Position numbers and translations under genes: made by a program. Shown piece by piece: positions 44,315 through 57,019 of a stretch of DNA of 64,000 nt. The notes under the pieces are model-generated. The model worked only from the letters and a program-made list of their open reading frames with translations. It was not told the DNA's origin and did no database searches. The DNA is from Corythucha ciliata (Eukaryota > Arthropoda > Insecta > Hemiptera > Tingidae). The first letter of the stretch is position 1. Each line of letters starts with the position of its first letter. The stretch lies in the NCBI GenBank assembly GCA_038030265.1, contig CM075939.1, positions 29,431,253-29,495,252 of the forward strand, read 5' to 3'.

Positions 44315-44481
44315 TTATCGCTTGGAAAAGTCTGACAGAAGACGCGTCTCCTTGACACTTGTAACGTCGTCTATAAGAAATGTCGAAATGTCTTCCGTGT
44401 CGCCTTCTATATCCGTGGGGTCATCTATATCTACACAGTCAAAATCCACGAGTGGGCCCGGTCGATGCACATGACTCGCCA
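44315..44481 (-). CDS. Candidate last coding exon of an unrecognised gene
   Basis: On the minus strand a good acceptor (cttcattaattgcag) is followed by 2 nt of a split codon and 54 open codons ending in TAA. The peptide starts ASHVHRPGPLVDFDCVDI and ends LLSDFSKR, with an acidic middle (DIEGDTEDIS). Its composition looks like a cytoplasmic tail and unlike the repeat-derived open frames nearby. I do not recognise the family. Upstream exons would lie to the right of 44481, where a hAT-like element (44721-45598) sits; none could be identified. Confidence 0.4.
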
Positions 44482-44720
44482 CTGCAATTAATGAAGAGCG
44501 ATAGAACACTTGAGGCCGGCTTTTCCGCACTCACATGCATTAGTACAACCCTTCTTAGGGAGGGAGCAGGATCATTAGACAATTTTTTTTTCGGAATGAG
44601 TCCTTGAAGTGATTGAACTCATCCCAATTTCAATGGGCTCTTCTCGTTTCCCAACCATTTTAAGGAGATTATGGACCCCACCACGGGAGTATTTTGCTAT
44701 ACGTATTTCGTCCTATAAAG

Positions 44721-45598
44721 TAGTGGTTTTCAATCTTTTGTGGCTCGCGACCCTCTAAATTCTGCTATAATTTCTTCGCGAACCGTGTGCATAATATACT
44801 ATTTAGGTGTGGGGGGGGGGGCATTTGGGCTTGCAGTGACTATACACGTTACTGCGAAAGCCCAAACTCAACGGTGATAGTCACATTCACCATAGCAGAG
44901 AAAATTATAGCTGTCGAAAGCCGGGGAAATTTGGGCTTTCAGTGGTAGATGTTATTTTTATATCATCTATCGATATAAATATTATGGGTATACACGGAAA
45001 TCAACACTATTTAGATATTCAACTTATGGGCGACACACTTGAACGCTGCATGGAATTAACTGAGCTTTCAATTTGTGTACACTATAATGTAATTGGTCCA
45101 GCATGATCTCTCACAGATGATCGAAAATCCGTATCGGAGGCGAATCGAGAGCAGTGCATAAAAATATGCTGCAAGTCTTTCAGCATGTGGCAGGCTCCAC
45201 AAAAGGCGTCGCGTCGGGCCTTGCCGTTTTATTAAGATATACGCCACAAATTCTGTGATAATATCTCACGATTATATGACACATGGACATTAGTCCCTCG
45301 GACCAAATTAGATGTTCGAAAGCAGGGTACCTGGGGATTTTAGGATTGACTTTCCCGTCTTGATTTGACTTTTTGCCTGAGAGCACTGTTTCACGCTCTC
45401 TTTGAAATTTGAAATGGGTGAATGAAATAATAAACTTGAACTATGCAGCCTCATGTGAATAAAGAAAGTAACGGTATCAATACATGAAATAGTGGGGAGA
45501 ACACGGCCCTTTAGGACAAAATTATGGGTCGCGACCCAAGTGTGGATAACGGACGGTGACCCAGCCAGCCTGCCACCACCCATTGGTTGAAAACCACT
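44721..45598. mobile_element. hAT-like non-autonomous element
   Basis: The left end TAGTGGTTTTCAATC and the inverted right end TAGTGGTTTTCAACC resemble the YAGTGGTTYTCAA termini of Charlie/hAT elements. Both ends continue into a gtcgcgaccc-type block. No 8 bp target duplication is evident, so the borders may be eroded. No transposase frame is present. Confidence 0.65.
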
Positions 45599-46051
45599 AT
45601 CAAAACATTTAGGATAGCAAGTCGTTTGGCCTCATTTTTTAAAATTCAGTCTAGTCTAGCAAAATAATTAGTACTATCATGATCAATAAAGGTTTCTACA
45701 ATGTCACAGCTAACGAAAACGAAGAATCATAGACAGCATTTTGGACTGTTGACAAATTTGCCTAAATTTGACGAGCTGTATCTTGGAAACGATAATACAT
45801 TTAGAACCCGCTTTAGGCTGGTTTTTCAGAAATGTTCTCAACTTTGAAATGTTACTTCGAAGCCACAACAGAAAAATGGCTAGTTTAGCGTGAAAGAGCC
45901 AAAACCCCCAAAAAGTCCCACATTTTTGTGGTTTTTCGAGGATTCCATGGTGATCCCGATGTCTGTCGAGGTCAACAATTTGAACACGTCATACCTGCAC
46001 CATCCCAGACAACATAAAAAAAAATATCATCTACCCTAATTATTGCAACCT

Positions 46052-46307
46052 GGGGGGTGATTCTGTAACTCGCAAAATTTACGTGTCGTAACTGGGAAGG
46101 AGGGGGAGAGGATGTACCCCGTTGCCTTGGTTTTTCCACACATTTGTCAAGAATTTATTATTTTTTCTTCGAGACCACACATTCTATCGTGAAAATTCCA
46201 CAGTTTAATTCACTAGGTATCGTAAAAACCATGGCAACGAGGTACCTCCCCTCGCCCTTCTTCCATTTTACGACACGTAAATTTTGCAAGTTACAGAATC
46301 ACCCCCC
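46052..46307. mobile_element. MITE family G6, copy 2 (256 bp)
   Basis: Same length and nearly the same sequence as 15109-15364, with the same G6/C6 termini. Flanking bases differ, so this is an independent insertion. Confidence 0.85.
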
Positions 46308-48087
46308 TGACCCCCCTTTTTATTTCTAATTTTACTGGACTATAGAGAATAGGCCCCCAGGTGATAATTATAATCATATGAGGGACCAAGTATGGCGCCG
46401 ATTTGCGTGTTGCATTACTCGTGTTTTATAGTGCCTCACTAATGCTGCGTGCAACGCCAAGTTCATACTTGACGGTTTTTTTTATATACATAGTAGGTAT
46501 ACATGACAATTACAGTGCTATCGTTATAATTTTTGTTCAATACTTTTTCCCTTTGTGTGCTTCTTGACATTTATTTAATTAATTATTGCTCATTCCCTTT
46601 ATGTATACCTTAATGTCTTTATTTGTACCAAGAAGTACTAATTTACACTGGCCTTACTGAAATTTACTGTTCTTCTCCCTTTTTACCACGAATATATATA
46701 TTCCTCTACTCTAGTATATTCATTCGCAACCTTCAGGTTTAATTCGCACTCCAAGAGATAAATGTGTACGAAAAGAGGAAATGTGTAGGTCTTGAAACCC
46801 AATTACTCCTTATTGTCTGCACTTTACAATCAGTACTGCACGCAAGGGGAAAAATTCTAGATTACACTTTAACAGTCCATGACATCAAGATACTATAGGT
46901 ATTGTTCAACCAAACTATGTTGGATCTCGAATTGAAATTTTGAATCCGATTTTCAAGGTTTCATAATGAGGGTGAAGTGACAAATAATCAGCTCTCAAAC
47001 CAACGCGAACTCGCCGTGAATTTGCGGCGGAAAAGTCAAATCAGATGTTTAGAGCGCGATTAATCAGAGAAATTTGATTTTTTCCCCGCGAAATCGCAAT
47101 TCGTGTTGGCTTCAGAGTTGCTTAAAGGCCGATTCAGGGCGGTCGAGCGTCAAACGGAGACTGTGGATGAGGAACTTCACCTCGTTATAGTATGTTTTGT
47201 CGAAATCTCCAAGAACACGTTTCACGTTTTTTGGACGAAAGTTCTTGGAGTGTAAGAAAATATCGAATAGATAACTGTAGGTAAGGAACTTCGATTTTCT
47301 TAGTCGAGGTATCTTTCATGTGCTGTATAGATGTGCAAATAAGGAAAAAAGAGAAGAGCTTAATGTTTTGACGAGCGGAAAGGGATTGATGTAGGCTCCT
47401 GATAACAACATGGGCAATGTGATTATGAACTGCCAATGCGGCTATATGGTTAACGCACGACGCATAGGCAAAACAAAACCCCGACAAAGTATTATTGAAA
47501 GAAAAGTACGTTGATGGAGAAAGGGCTTGAAGTTGTAAAATATATTTTCATGAGTATAAATAAATTATTAAATCGGCTAACGATAGTGCTTTTCATGTTT
47601 TCTTGCTTGAAACTGACAAATTTTCACCGGCTTTACTTTTTCGTATTGAATGAAGCACATTTAAACTAATCGAAAAAAAAAGCCCACATACCCAGTAATA
47701 ACAGATGAGGTGGGAGGGGGGTTTGTTTACCCTAGGCCCTAACCTTTGCGAAGGCCTCGTCTTGCTAATCAATAACGATATATCATGCACGGGCTTGGGG
47801 ACAACCGGCGACCCTTTTAGGTTTAAATCAAAATGTATTTGGCAGTGAGAATTCATAATTCCTAAATGTTTCTTTCACTTTTCCTTCGGCGTCTGGAAAC
47901 TAGATAGATTCGGTTTCCTTTACGCGCCTCAGTGTTTTGTACACACATGATATCATCGAAAGGAAACGAATAGAAAAAAGATGTAGAAATGTTGTGTGTT
48001 GTTATTGTTTAGGAGTTTTGACGTGTATACGTCCGTAGTTTCGTTATAGGTACATTTTTTCTTCACGGTATAACACGAGGCCTCTAA

Positions 48088-48231
48088 GGTGGCGAACATA
48101 CTAGAGCGATACGATATCGTTTCGACATCGCCGATGCTAATTAACAGCGTCTAGGACAGATAGAAACAGCTATTGAAATGTGTCATAGTGATGTAGAAAC
48201 GTTACCGTATCGCCACAGTATGAACGCCGTC
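48088..48231. mobile_element. Harbinger-like MITE, 144 bp, TAA duplication
   Basis: Imperfect inverted ends GGTGGCGAACATACT and AGTATGAACGCCGTC are flanked by TAA (48085-48087 and 48232-48234). Confidence 0.7.
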
Positions 48232-48701
48232 TAAGAAAAAGAAAAATCTGAGTAACAATACTGGGCGGCATTGTCAGGCAGTTTTTATTCGAAATACAAA
48301 CATCCCAAAGCGAAAGTGAATTGTATACTTTCTTAAGGAAATTCATGCCAAAATAACTCCAAAAGTGCAATCTTGGGAGGAATAAAACAAAAGTTGAGAA
48401 ATCTCACCTCGAATCAAACGCAGGTTGGTAAAATTCACACAAAATCACAAGTGTTGGGGAAAAGTATTAAATCTTCGTTGCTACGAGCGCACTTTTTAAC
48501 GGAATACTACACACTCCAGGTTTTTAGCCTACCTGGCGAGAGCCTTCTCCGCGCTCTCTCTTCTTTTTGGTACGTCTCACACCTGTCCTTCCCCGCGAAC
48601 TTCCTCAATGTCTTTACTAGAATACTATTATATTCCTTCTCTTTATTCACTCTCTCTCTTTTTGAGTCTTCTACTCCTTCCCGGTTTTTTTTCCACTGCA
48701 G

Positions 48702-48740
48702 GACGGTACTTCGCTCGCCCTTCATCACATTCAAAATCCG
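48702..48740 (+). CDS. Candidate 39 nt internal exon
   Basis: A long pyrimidine-rich stretch (about 48540-48695) ends in ttccactgcag, and 39 nt later there is a consensus donor, CCG/gtaagt. All three frames are open, the length is a multiple of three, and no flanking exon was found. The frame beginning GACGGTACT would give DGTSLALHHIQNP. This could equally be a non-coding exon. Confidence 0.3.
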
Positions 48741-49481
48741 GTAAGTAACTACAAGAGAGTGAGTCAATGTGTGGTGAGGGGGGAGGGTGAATGAGTGACG
48801 AACAGAATACCCAAAGGGGGGATTTACAAGACGATAACCATCACAAGCTCATGAGATAGGCAACTGCTCCACACTTCCACAGCTACACTCTTCGCTTAAC
48901 AATGGGATGAAGGATACTAGCAGAAGACTTGAAGAAAGATTTTACCAAGTTTATAGTTGCGAAGAGATTATTATTTATTTATTTTTTTAAAATCGTGATG
49001 AGGAGGTGAGTCACCAAGACTTCCGTCCTAATGAAAACTTACTCCAACGAAATCTCTAAACAACGAACAATCCCTCACGGATGCGTAAGCATTTACTAAA
49101 TATGTAACGACCTCCACCTTTTTAAGTTTCAAAAGGCTGGAAATTCGACGTTTTAGCCCTATGGCGAACACTTAATGGAAACAACGGAATAATTTCTAAA
49201 CATAATTCATGTCACGATGCTCTCGCGCGCTACAGCACTGTAGGTGAACATGCACTTCGACAAGAAATGACAGTAAGGCAATTAAATATTTCGAGGTAAA
49301 ATAGGGAGATAGTAGGCACTACAAGACCGGTAAGAGGTCATTGCCTCCGACAGCATCTTCTCGACAATGGCAAAAAAACACAGTTTCAGGTCCTAAGTTT
49401 TCTATTTTCCGGGTTTTGAACACAGCATTCTGTACTTGGAACAGCCCTCCGATTTACTTCGTAGCATACTGAGAGAAAGTA

Positions 49482-49583
49482 ATACCCTGTTGCGAATTTT
49501 CGAATTTTGCGAATGAAGCGAATTTTCTTACGACATCGCGTGCAATTTCATTAGAAATTTGTGTCGTGTGAACAGGGCTTAAT
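49482..49583. mobile_element. Probable small MITE (CCCTGTT/AACAGGG ends)
   Basis: A short segment bounded by ACCCTGTTGCGAA and GTGTGAACAGGGCTTAA. Its right end is close to those of the TTAA-flanked MITE at 13451-13589. The left flank is eroded. Confidence 0.45.
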
Positions 49584-49789
49584 TCATTATTCAGCTAGAA
49601 GATCATCGCTCTGAAAATGTTAAACATTTGTCTTCATCCCTACTGAACAATGCCTATCACAAGTTATTAACAGGACAATCAGAATACTTGAAAATAACAG
49701 AAGGACAGATTCGATTCGTAAAGTTGCCCCTCCCCCGCTCAGCAAACTGAATCGGGTCTATCGTTAGTGCTAGGTCAGTGCTCGAATTT

Positions 49790-50345
49790 TCGCGTTAGTG
49801 CTATCTTGCGTTTAGATCGTTGGGATTTCTCAAAAGAAGTACTGCTGATTTCGTCGATGTTGTTGCCATCCGCACTGTGGTTCAGGGTCTGGTGCTTAGT
49901 GTCTTGGAATACGCGTCCATAGTTTGGTTTCCGAGAACTGTTTCTGGAGTTATGGCGCTGGAAAGGGTACAGCGCAAGGCAAAGAAGTACCTTATGTTCA
50001 AGTCGGGGTTACCCTAGGACGACTGGGATTATGCAGACGCAAGAAGTTATTGTGGATTGAGGTCTCTTGATGTCAAGCACACTATTAAAGTTTAGTGTTT
50101 CTTGGAAGGTTTTAAATGGCTTCTATTTTGCGCCAGAGTTGCTCAGCCAAATTAATATTGCTGTGCCCGCTCGAAACACGAGCCAGCATCAGATACTGCG
50201 TGTTGGTCGCCACAGAACGTATTACGGTCTGCATTTTTCTCTTGACTCTCTCGCCATGAAGCTAAACGATCACGTCAGCACATTGGACATTTTTGATATG
50301 GCTTTCAGAAAGTTATGCGCAGAGATGAATTCTCGTATAGATTAA
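49790..50345 (+). pseudogene. Dead Jockey/CR1-type LINE 3' fragment
   Basis: The 49820-50017 frame has the post-RT block VLEYASIVWFPRTVSGV with ALERVQRKAKKYLMF, typical of Jockey/CR1-like elements. After a frameshift around 50020-50070 it continues with ISVPxR-like text (NIAVPARNTSQHQILRV) and ends FDMAFRKLCAEM. Only the C-terminal tail is left; the catalytic part is missing. Confidence 0.75.
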
Positions 50346-50929
50346 CTGCCTGCACCATGTCACTGTTGTTTATTTAACTGCCTTCGTTAGTTTGTTTTTA
50401 ATAATGCTAAATATTCAATTAGCATCTTTATCTTTTTTTGACTTTGCCATTTAGGGATGTTCCCCTGTTGGGCACTACAAATATAATAATAACAATAACC
50501 GCCTGTACGCCTATTTACGAAAGAAAAGCTATTGGCGGTAGGGGGGGGGGAGAGTTTAAGTTAAGGAAACGTATATTAGTAGTATACGGTATACGGCGCG
50601 GCGGTAACAGAGGCATCAGTGGTGAAACCCTTTCAACGAGCTCGTTTCATTGTAGGATTCCCCGAGTCGTAAAACCCCAGGATACGCGGTTTCCATCAAT
50701 TATGTGAATTTTTACCATTTTTGCCGAAACCTCCTCAGAAACCACTGAAGTGGGCGATTTTTAGGGGGCCATTTTCCCGCGGCCCCGGCCAAAAAGACTC
50801 TATATGTAAAGGGGTCGTGCATGAGCGCCGCAAATGGAACGTTTTGCCATTTCGTTGGTGTTGGACGATTATCTCGATTCCAGAGTAGATTATTCTTGTC
50901 TGTGTGAGTTGTTCTTTAGAAAAATCGCT

Positions 50930-51430
50930 AATGCCAGATTTTTGTAGGTCCTTACGCGGCTAAATTGACACAAATTTCTCATTGACGCTAAAATTAAGAA
51001 AAAAAGACACAAATTCCTGGTACCTCGCGACTTCGCGGCCATAAATAATAAAAATCACTATTTGTTATTGTAAAAGATAGTTCACGGCTGAAATTGAGAA
51101 AAGTGCTAATCCATTGATTCTGGGGGCAAATTCGTGGCTAAAATAGAAAAAATACGTAAATTCCCAGATTGTGTAGGTTCTTATTAGCCGCTACATTTCA
51201 GAAGACGCACTAATCATTTCTTGGGGCAACTACATGACTAGAAGTTCTGAATTAGAAGTTCAGAATTGAGGAAAAGCGATCATTAGCAGCTAAAATTGAG
51301 GAAAGCCCTCGCTAATTCGCGGTTTTGTAGAAGCAGCTTCGGGATTAAAATTTAGACAAATCGCTAATTCATAGCTAAAATTGAGAATATTAAGCGCTAA
51401 CTCGCGGCTAAAATTGAAAAAAAAATCAGT
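50930..51430 (+). repeat. Degenerate short-unit repeat P1
   Basis: Ten or more units of the phrase cgctaattcgcggctaaaattgaga in various states of decay; same family as 27270-27740 in the opposite orientation. Confidence 0.7.
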
Positions 51431-52865
51431 AAATAATTAAAATTGTGTGAAAAATAAATTAAAAAATTCATATCAAGCTCAGCACAACATTGAATAATTA
51501 TACTATAGGTGTCAAAAAATATAAAGATTGAGAAAAAATGAGACTAATGGGCCACATGAACATTAACGATCCAGGTCCTAATAGGTGTATCCCCCCCCCC
51601 TTATTCCCAGTTCCTACCGTGCAGAAAGGTTCTGGAAAACACAGTCGAAACTCGCCTTGTGTGGCCACATGAATGATAAGATGAAGAGCTTTATGAACAA
51701 GCAACCGACTCTAAAGAGCTCAGAAGAAGTGACCGTTCAAAACTGGAGTTGAGACACGATCAAGAAAATCATATTGTTGACATCGTCAGACCATATAAGT
51801 GTAATGTGGGTCCAGATCGCAAGGGGGTGGCTTGTAAGGGCCAATTCAAAAACATAATTTTTCCAGATGATCAGAACGTGGACATTCGACCCCCCCCCCC
51901 CCTTACGTTTAAGAAAACAAAAAAATAGGATCCAGGAATAAAGTTTATTCAATTTCTTGTTCACGCAATAATTAACTACGGAACTCCAACCGTAGTTTTT
52001 GTCGCAATCAGCTTGTTGCATCAATTTAAAATTAAGAAATAAAAGGTCTAAAGCTCTCTCTATGCTAAAGTGCAGCAATTATTTCAACAGCTCACTGCTG
52101 CATATATTACGAAGAATAAATCTGAGTGATTCTAATACAAACAAAAAAACACAAATAAATAACATTAAAAATGTATTCTCATTATTGTGAAGACTTTTAT
52201 GCCCTGACTGACCGACTAGTATAAAAAAGACTAATCCGCTTCACTTGATTGACACAAGACTGCTGGAGGCCCAGAAAGCATCACATCTGCGTTTTCGAAC
52301 AATAATGTTCCTTGAAATAAGAATGTCGAAAATGAGAATACTTTCATGTCTCAAAATTCCAATTTAAACATTCAAGGCCTGCCAGTAAAGGAATTCGATA
52401 GGCAAAAGGGATAACGAAAAGCATTATGTATTGTAATTTTCCCTATCGAAAACTACAATGTGGGATTGTGTTTTTTGCATTGTGTTCCAAGTTCAATGAT
52501 GAAGACATTCAAGTGCAATAAAAATAAAAATTGACGTGCGTTATTTTTAACGTTCAAAGTGTGCCCACCACAAATAGAAAAAAAAGCAGACGGATTAATT
52601 AAAAAACACGTGTCATACCGATCTAGAAGAAGAAGCTCCAGTGATCTGAAAAATCAATAAGCTACCGTAAATATTTTATCTAAATAAATAACAATTAATA
52701 ATATTGGGAAAAAGAAGTTACGCGTATTGAGCATTTTAATTTTACATTTCTCAGCAGTTTTGATGAAGCACGCTTATCTCAGAAAATCTCATCAAGCCTC
52801 GAAAGCTATAATCAAAGGGTGTAACAAAGAGGGTTAAACCAGAGTATAACACAGATGTTTTACAA
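51431..52865. other. AT-rich DNA left of the tRNA gene
   Basis: C tracts at about 51592 and 51890 and A/T-rich unique sequence; nothing recognised. Confidence 0.5.
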
Positions 52866-52938
52866 GACCGTGTGGCCTAATGGATAAGGCGTCGGACTTC
52901 GGATCCGAAGATTGCAGGTTCGAGTCCTGTCACGGTCG
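52866..52938 (+). tRNA. tRNA-Arg: tRNA-Arg (anticodon TCG)
   Basis: The 73 nt sequence folds as a full cloverleaf: acceptor GACCGTG/CACGGTC with discriminator G, D arm GGCCTAATGGATAAGGC, 5 bp anticodon stem TCGGA/TCCGA with loop CTTCGGA (anticodon TCG, reads CGA), and T arm with TTCGAGT loop. A and B box promoter sequences are canonical and there is no intron. A run of seven T at 52943-52949 serves as the Pol III terminator. As I recall, it is identical or nearly so to insect tRNA-Arg(TCG), so it is likely functional although it stands alone. Confidence 0.97.
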
Positions 52939-52942
52939 CAAT

Positions 52943-52949
52943 ATTTTTT
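52943..52949 (+). terminator. Pol III T-run terminator of tRNA-Arg
   Basis: A run of T residues a few bases after the discriminator base, as expected for RNA polymerase III termination. Confidence 0.7.
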
Positions 52950-53189
52950 TGCTTACATAGCGTGAGAATTTTTCATTCAGATAGTTTTTTTTTTTGTCTA
53001 GAGTGGTAGGATGATTCTCGATGCATTATTTATTATTTTCATACGAGTATTGTACAACAGACAAGCTTGAAAGCGAATCTGTCCAATAATTTTATTTCTG
53101 CTATGCTTGAAGGGGGATGGAATTAATTTCGCCTAGAGTAGACTTTTGTCTAAACTCGATCGCAATTTCACAGCTGAAATGTCGGGATA

Positions 53190-53560
53190 CGATCTTTAAA
53201 TGGAGAACTTGCATGAATCTCAGATTGGGCAGAAAAGCATACCGGTGATTTGACCCCCGAACTGAAGGATAACAACGGAAGTTGCAACCCGATTGGTGCG
53301 TTTTAAGATTTTTAAAAAAGGTTCAAAGTTCTTCAGAAGGGGATGGATGGTGCGAGGGGAAATGACGTAAATACTTACTTGTGAAGCATTCGAGGGGGAG
53401 TTTGTTCACAAATAACATGAAAAATTGGCCCCCAAGTAAACCCCCTCTTCCCCGCATCATCAATTTCAATAAGTAAGTTTTGACGAAATCGAATCCCGAC
53501 TCAACATTTCTAAAAATTCGCTAAAAAAGCATCCTTGACTGATTTCAAAGTTTAGTGTGA
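53190..53560 (+). repeat. Dispersed repeat B, copy 1 (split by a hAT element)
   Basis: It shares gaacttgcatgaat, accgattggtgcg, gaagcatt, acaaataaca and ccttgactgattt in order with 53990-54370. Its end is displaced to about 55111-55180 by the hAT insertion. Confidence 0.75.
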
Positions 53561-53570
53561 GCAATAGACT

Positions 53571-55102
53571 CAGGGCCGAAACTAGGGATTTTCGGGGCGG
53601 GGGGGCAACCTCTATTTTGCCGCCTTTACCCCCCCCCCCTCACCAAAGAGTTCCCAAATCCTGTAATATTCACCTTCAATCACTTTCGAATCGGTGGTAA
53701 GGTTAATACAAGTTAGGTGTATCCCCTCCTTAGGATCTTGGTCTCTAAATAGTTTTCTTTTGACACGTTCCTTTTAAAACGCTATTGAATCAAAGAGGCA
53801 AAATCCAGGAAGCGTGGAAACCAGCCAACTTCGGTTTTAAAAGAACCGAAACCACGAAATATATGTATTACTGAACAAGCGAAAATGCGTAAAATTTGTG
53901 TTTGGAGGAGCCAACTTAATGGCATTTTCATTTTAATGATCGTTAATCTGCCTTTGGGATGAATGAAACAAAATCAGTGAATTCAGTTTTTGAATGTGCC
54001 AAATGGGGAACTTGCATGAATGCCCGATTAGGGGGGAAAGTATACCAGTGAATTGGCACATGCGGTCAACGATATCAACGGTAGATGTAGACCGATTGGT
54101 GCGTCTGGTGATTTGCAGTTTTGAAGCATTTGAGGAAACTCTAAAATGTTTTGTTTACAAATAACAAGACAAATTAAACCCCAGAAAACGCGTCTTCCCC
54201 CCTCTTCCTCACACCAACCATTTCAGTGACTGCCATTTGACGAAATCAAACCCTCACTCAAATTCGCCTAAAAAAAACCCTTGACTGATTTCAATGTTTA
54301 ATGTGGGCAATTGTCTTGTTGAAGAGCCCTCTTCAAGAAACACCAGTGATTGAAAAATGTGCAAGTTCCCAGTTAGTTTTTCGAATTATCGAATTTGAGC
54401 TAAAAAAAATATCAGCGGAATTGCAAGTCACGGGTCTAAATTTTCGCGAGATTGTTAGTGTCCTGCCTTTATTTCATCAAAATTGCAATATTATGTTTAG
54501 TTTACTTTTGATCCTAACGAATTTCTTTTGGCAAAAGAAATCTTTTTCTGCGTGCTTAATAAATTAGTTTAAATAAACGTTTTAATAAGTATTAATGTTT
54601 TTCTCGTCGATTTCATCCGTGACTCTGCGCTTTTGCGCAGTTTTAGATGTGAGTGAGCCGTTCTTTCTCTATGTTAGCTGCGAATTACCGCTTTTCATTA
54701 GCAATTTTTCTCTTTTCTAATCGTGAAGTGAAGCGTTTATATCTCAATTTTATCTGCGAAGAAGTGCTCTTTCTCAATTTTATCCGCGAACTAGCAATTT
54801 TTCTCAATTTCAAGCGCGAATTAGCGCTGTTTCTGAATTTAACCCACGCTTTTTCATAATTTTGGTCGTAACAATGGGCGTTTTTTCTTAATTTAAGCCA
54901 CGAATTATCGTTTTACTTCCATTCCAGTAGCCTGTATTACTGTGGTTACTAATACAGTAATTCAACAGTTGAACCGTTGGCAAAGCTACATTCCCATAAT
55001 ATTTACTAAGAAAAAAAAAAAAAAAAAAAAAAAAAAATGCCGCCCCCTAAAGTTGCCGCCGGGAGCACGTGCCCCCTTTGTCCCCCCATAGTTTCGGCCC
55101 TG
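53571..55102. mobile_element. Non-autonomous hAT-type element, 1.53 kb
   Basis: The ends CAGGGCCGAAACTAGGG and CCCATAGTTTCGGCCCTG are inverted repeats, and the element is flanked on both sides by AATAGACT (53563-53570 and 55103-55110). An 8 bp duplication with CAGGG ends fits the hAT superfamily. It holds no transposase. Inside are a copy of dispersed repeat B (53990-54370), short-unit AT repeats (54600-54920) and an A tract near the right end. It was inserted into another copy of repeat B. Confidence 0.85.
53990..54370 (+). repeat. Dispersed repeat B, copy 2
   Basis: Direct copy of 53190-53560, carried inside the hAT element. A third copy lies inverted at about 28400-28720. Confidence 0.75.
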
Positions 55103-55812
55103 AATAGACTTGTGGTAGAGCCCTCTTTAAGCAACACCAACTTTTGAATAATGTACAAGTTCCCCATTATACTTTTTTCGGAATTTCCGTTAAAGTTTGC
55201 AGCAAACAATAGCTATTTTGAGCATCAAAAATGCCCGCAAGCCTAAACTGTTGTTACTGATTCTATGTAGGCCCATAATACTATTGGCAATTCTATTGTA
55301 GCTATCACTAGCGGCGCTAGTGTCCTGTGATAATGAAGTCGGTACTCTCAAGGTGACTAATAGTATGTATATTATACATCCAGGGAGTAATTGCAGGGTT
55401 TATTTTCCGAGAGACAAGTTTAGCAGCACGAGCGCAGCGAGGTAAAGTTATATACTTAACTTTATGTACAACCAAAAAGTACATAATTTTGAAAATATGT
55501 AGTTAAATACTTCGATTGAACATAAAAACACCGCGCCGCGGCCACATTGGGATGTGATATGAGGGGTTTTAATGAAAACAAAAGCCGGCGATTGTTGCTT
55601 CCTCATCGAACTTCACTGATAAAGAAGAGGTGACGCGGTGTTGCCAACGTAATTTTTATTCTACAGGAGCTCCATTAAGCAGATAATTGCAGGAAAACAA
55701 TTGGCAACCGTGCTTTACTTGCCTTGGGAATAACGAATCTTACTCCCTAGGGAGTGAATTTCGATCATTATAGCCTGATTTAAAGGGAATAAACACCAGT
55801 TACCGGATGTAT

Positions 55813-56084
55813 ATAAACTCTTCTATAGGTGCAGCAGATTTCCCACTGCCCTTCAGGCGGGAGGGGTGGGGACTGATGTCACCAGCAGTCCTTTACTCCC
55901 GATTGCTCACCCTAGAGCAGCAGAGCAAATTAATTTTGAAATTGAAGTTTTAAAATTCTCAAAAATCATAACCTGGCAACAATTAATAATGTATTGGGTC
56001 CAGCACAAAGGCGGTTGGGATATCTCGTGACGTAGGTGAAGGACTGTAGTGGCCGAAGATCTGCGGCACCTATAGAAAGTTTAA
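55813..56084. mobile_element. MITE with TAAACTCTTCTATAGGTG ends, copy 2
   Basis: Diverged copy of 1051-1310 in the same orientation, with a short G-rich insertion after the left end. Confidence 0.75.
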
Positions 56085-56089
56085 TCACC

Positions 56090-57019
56090 TTGGGTACTCC
56101 CCACATATATTATTTTTAGAGAATGATTGAACAAGTTTTGTGTTTTTTAAAAGTGTTTTTTCATGGTCAACGTCCGAAACATACCGGGAAAAAAGCAGTT
56201 AACTGGCCTAAAGTGACGAGAACAGACAACATGGTTTCTGATACATTTATACTCACATGTCAAGCAAGCAACCAAGCATTTCGGCGGTCGAATTTCTCCC
56301 AACTCGGAACTAATTGATAACTGACGCAGTTGAACACTCAATTATCGGGAAACAATGAAATGACAATGTTGTGTCTCGGTTACAAGCAACCGAAGACAAA
56401 GCAGTTTTCTCTGGATTCACCCTTGAGAGACATCCCACGAGCGCCTCATCATTTCTTTATTGGCACTCGCCAGCTCACCGTTTCATTTTACTGCTCAGCG
56501 AACGGTATACGGGTTCAGCAAAATGGTCGAATACGTTTTTGAATCGGTGTTTTCGAGTTTTCTTGCCCCAAAAAATATAGCAACCACAGCCACAACCGAG
56601 ACAATGTTGTGTCTCGGCTCAGCAGTTTTCTCTGGATTCCCCCCGAACTCACCCGATAAGTGAAAGTTTCTGTGCCTGTGTACCGCGTACCAGCATAACC
56701 GTCTTGTTTTCTTGATTCGGCAGTGGCGGCTCGTGGACCGAAAAGTGAGTGAGGCCCCCCCCCCCCCACAGTACTGAATACTGACACTACAAATATCCAT
56801 GCTCGTTTAACGTCATTTTTAAAAGGTCTCTTGGGTTTGGTATCAAGTCCAGCTTTGTTAACTTGAGACTTTTGTAATCGCCAATAGACAATGCAAGTTT
56901 TTGCTTGAAATAATAATTATGGGCGATTGGAAAGGGGTGTAGCTCTCGTCATGGCCCCTGAAAGGAAGTTCTCTTGTTTGCTTAATACGACTGTCCAATC
57001 TATCAATTTTTTCATGATT
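56090..57019. other. Repeat-like stretch before the LINE
   Basis: Contains two similar blocks (gacaatgttgtgtctcgg, about 56363 and 56601, with gttttctctggatt nearby) and a hAT-like terminus cagtggcggctcgtgg at 56722 followed by a C tract. No gene recognised. Confidence 0.4.

Larger units (their letters stand above)
46308..49481. other. Gene-poor stretch
   Basis: Nothing beyond the MITE at 48088-48231 and the candidate exon at 48702-48740. The 100-codon minus frame at 47185-47487 has no recognisable domain. Confidence 0.5.

Noticed and set aside
56123..56800. Cluster of short open frames on both strands
   Set aside because: Short, overlapping, interrupted by an internal near-repeat and a C tract; no domain.
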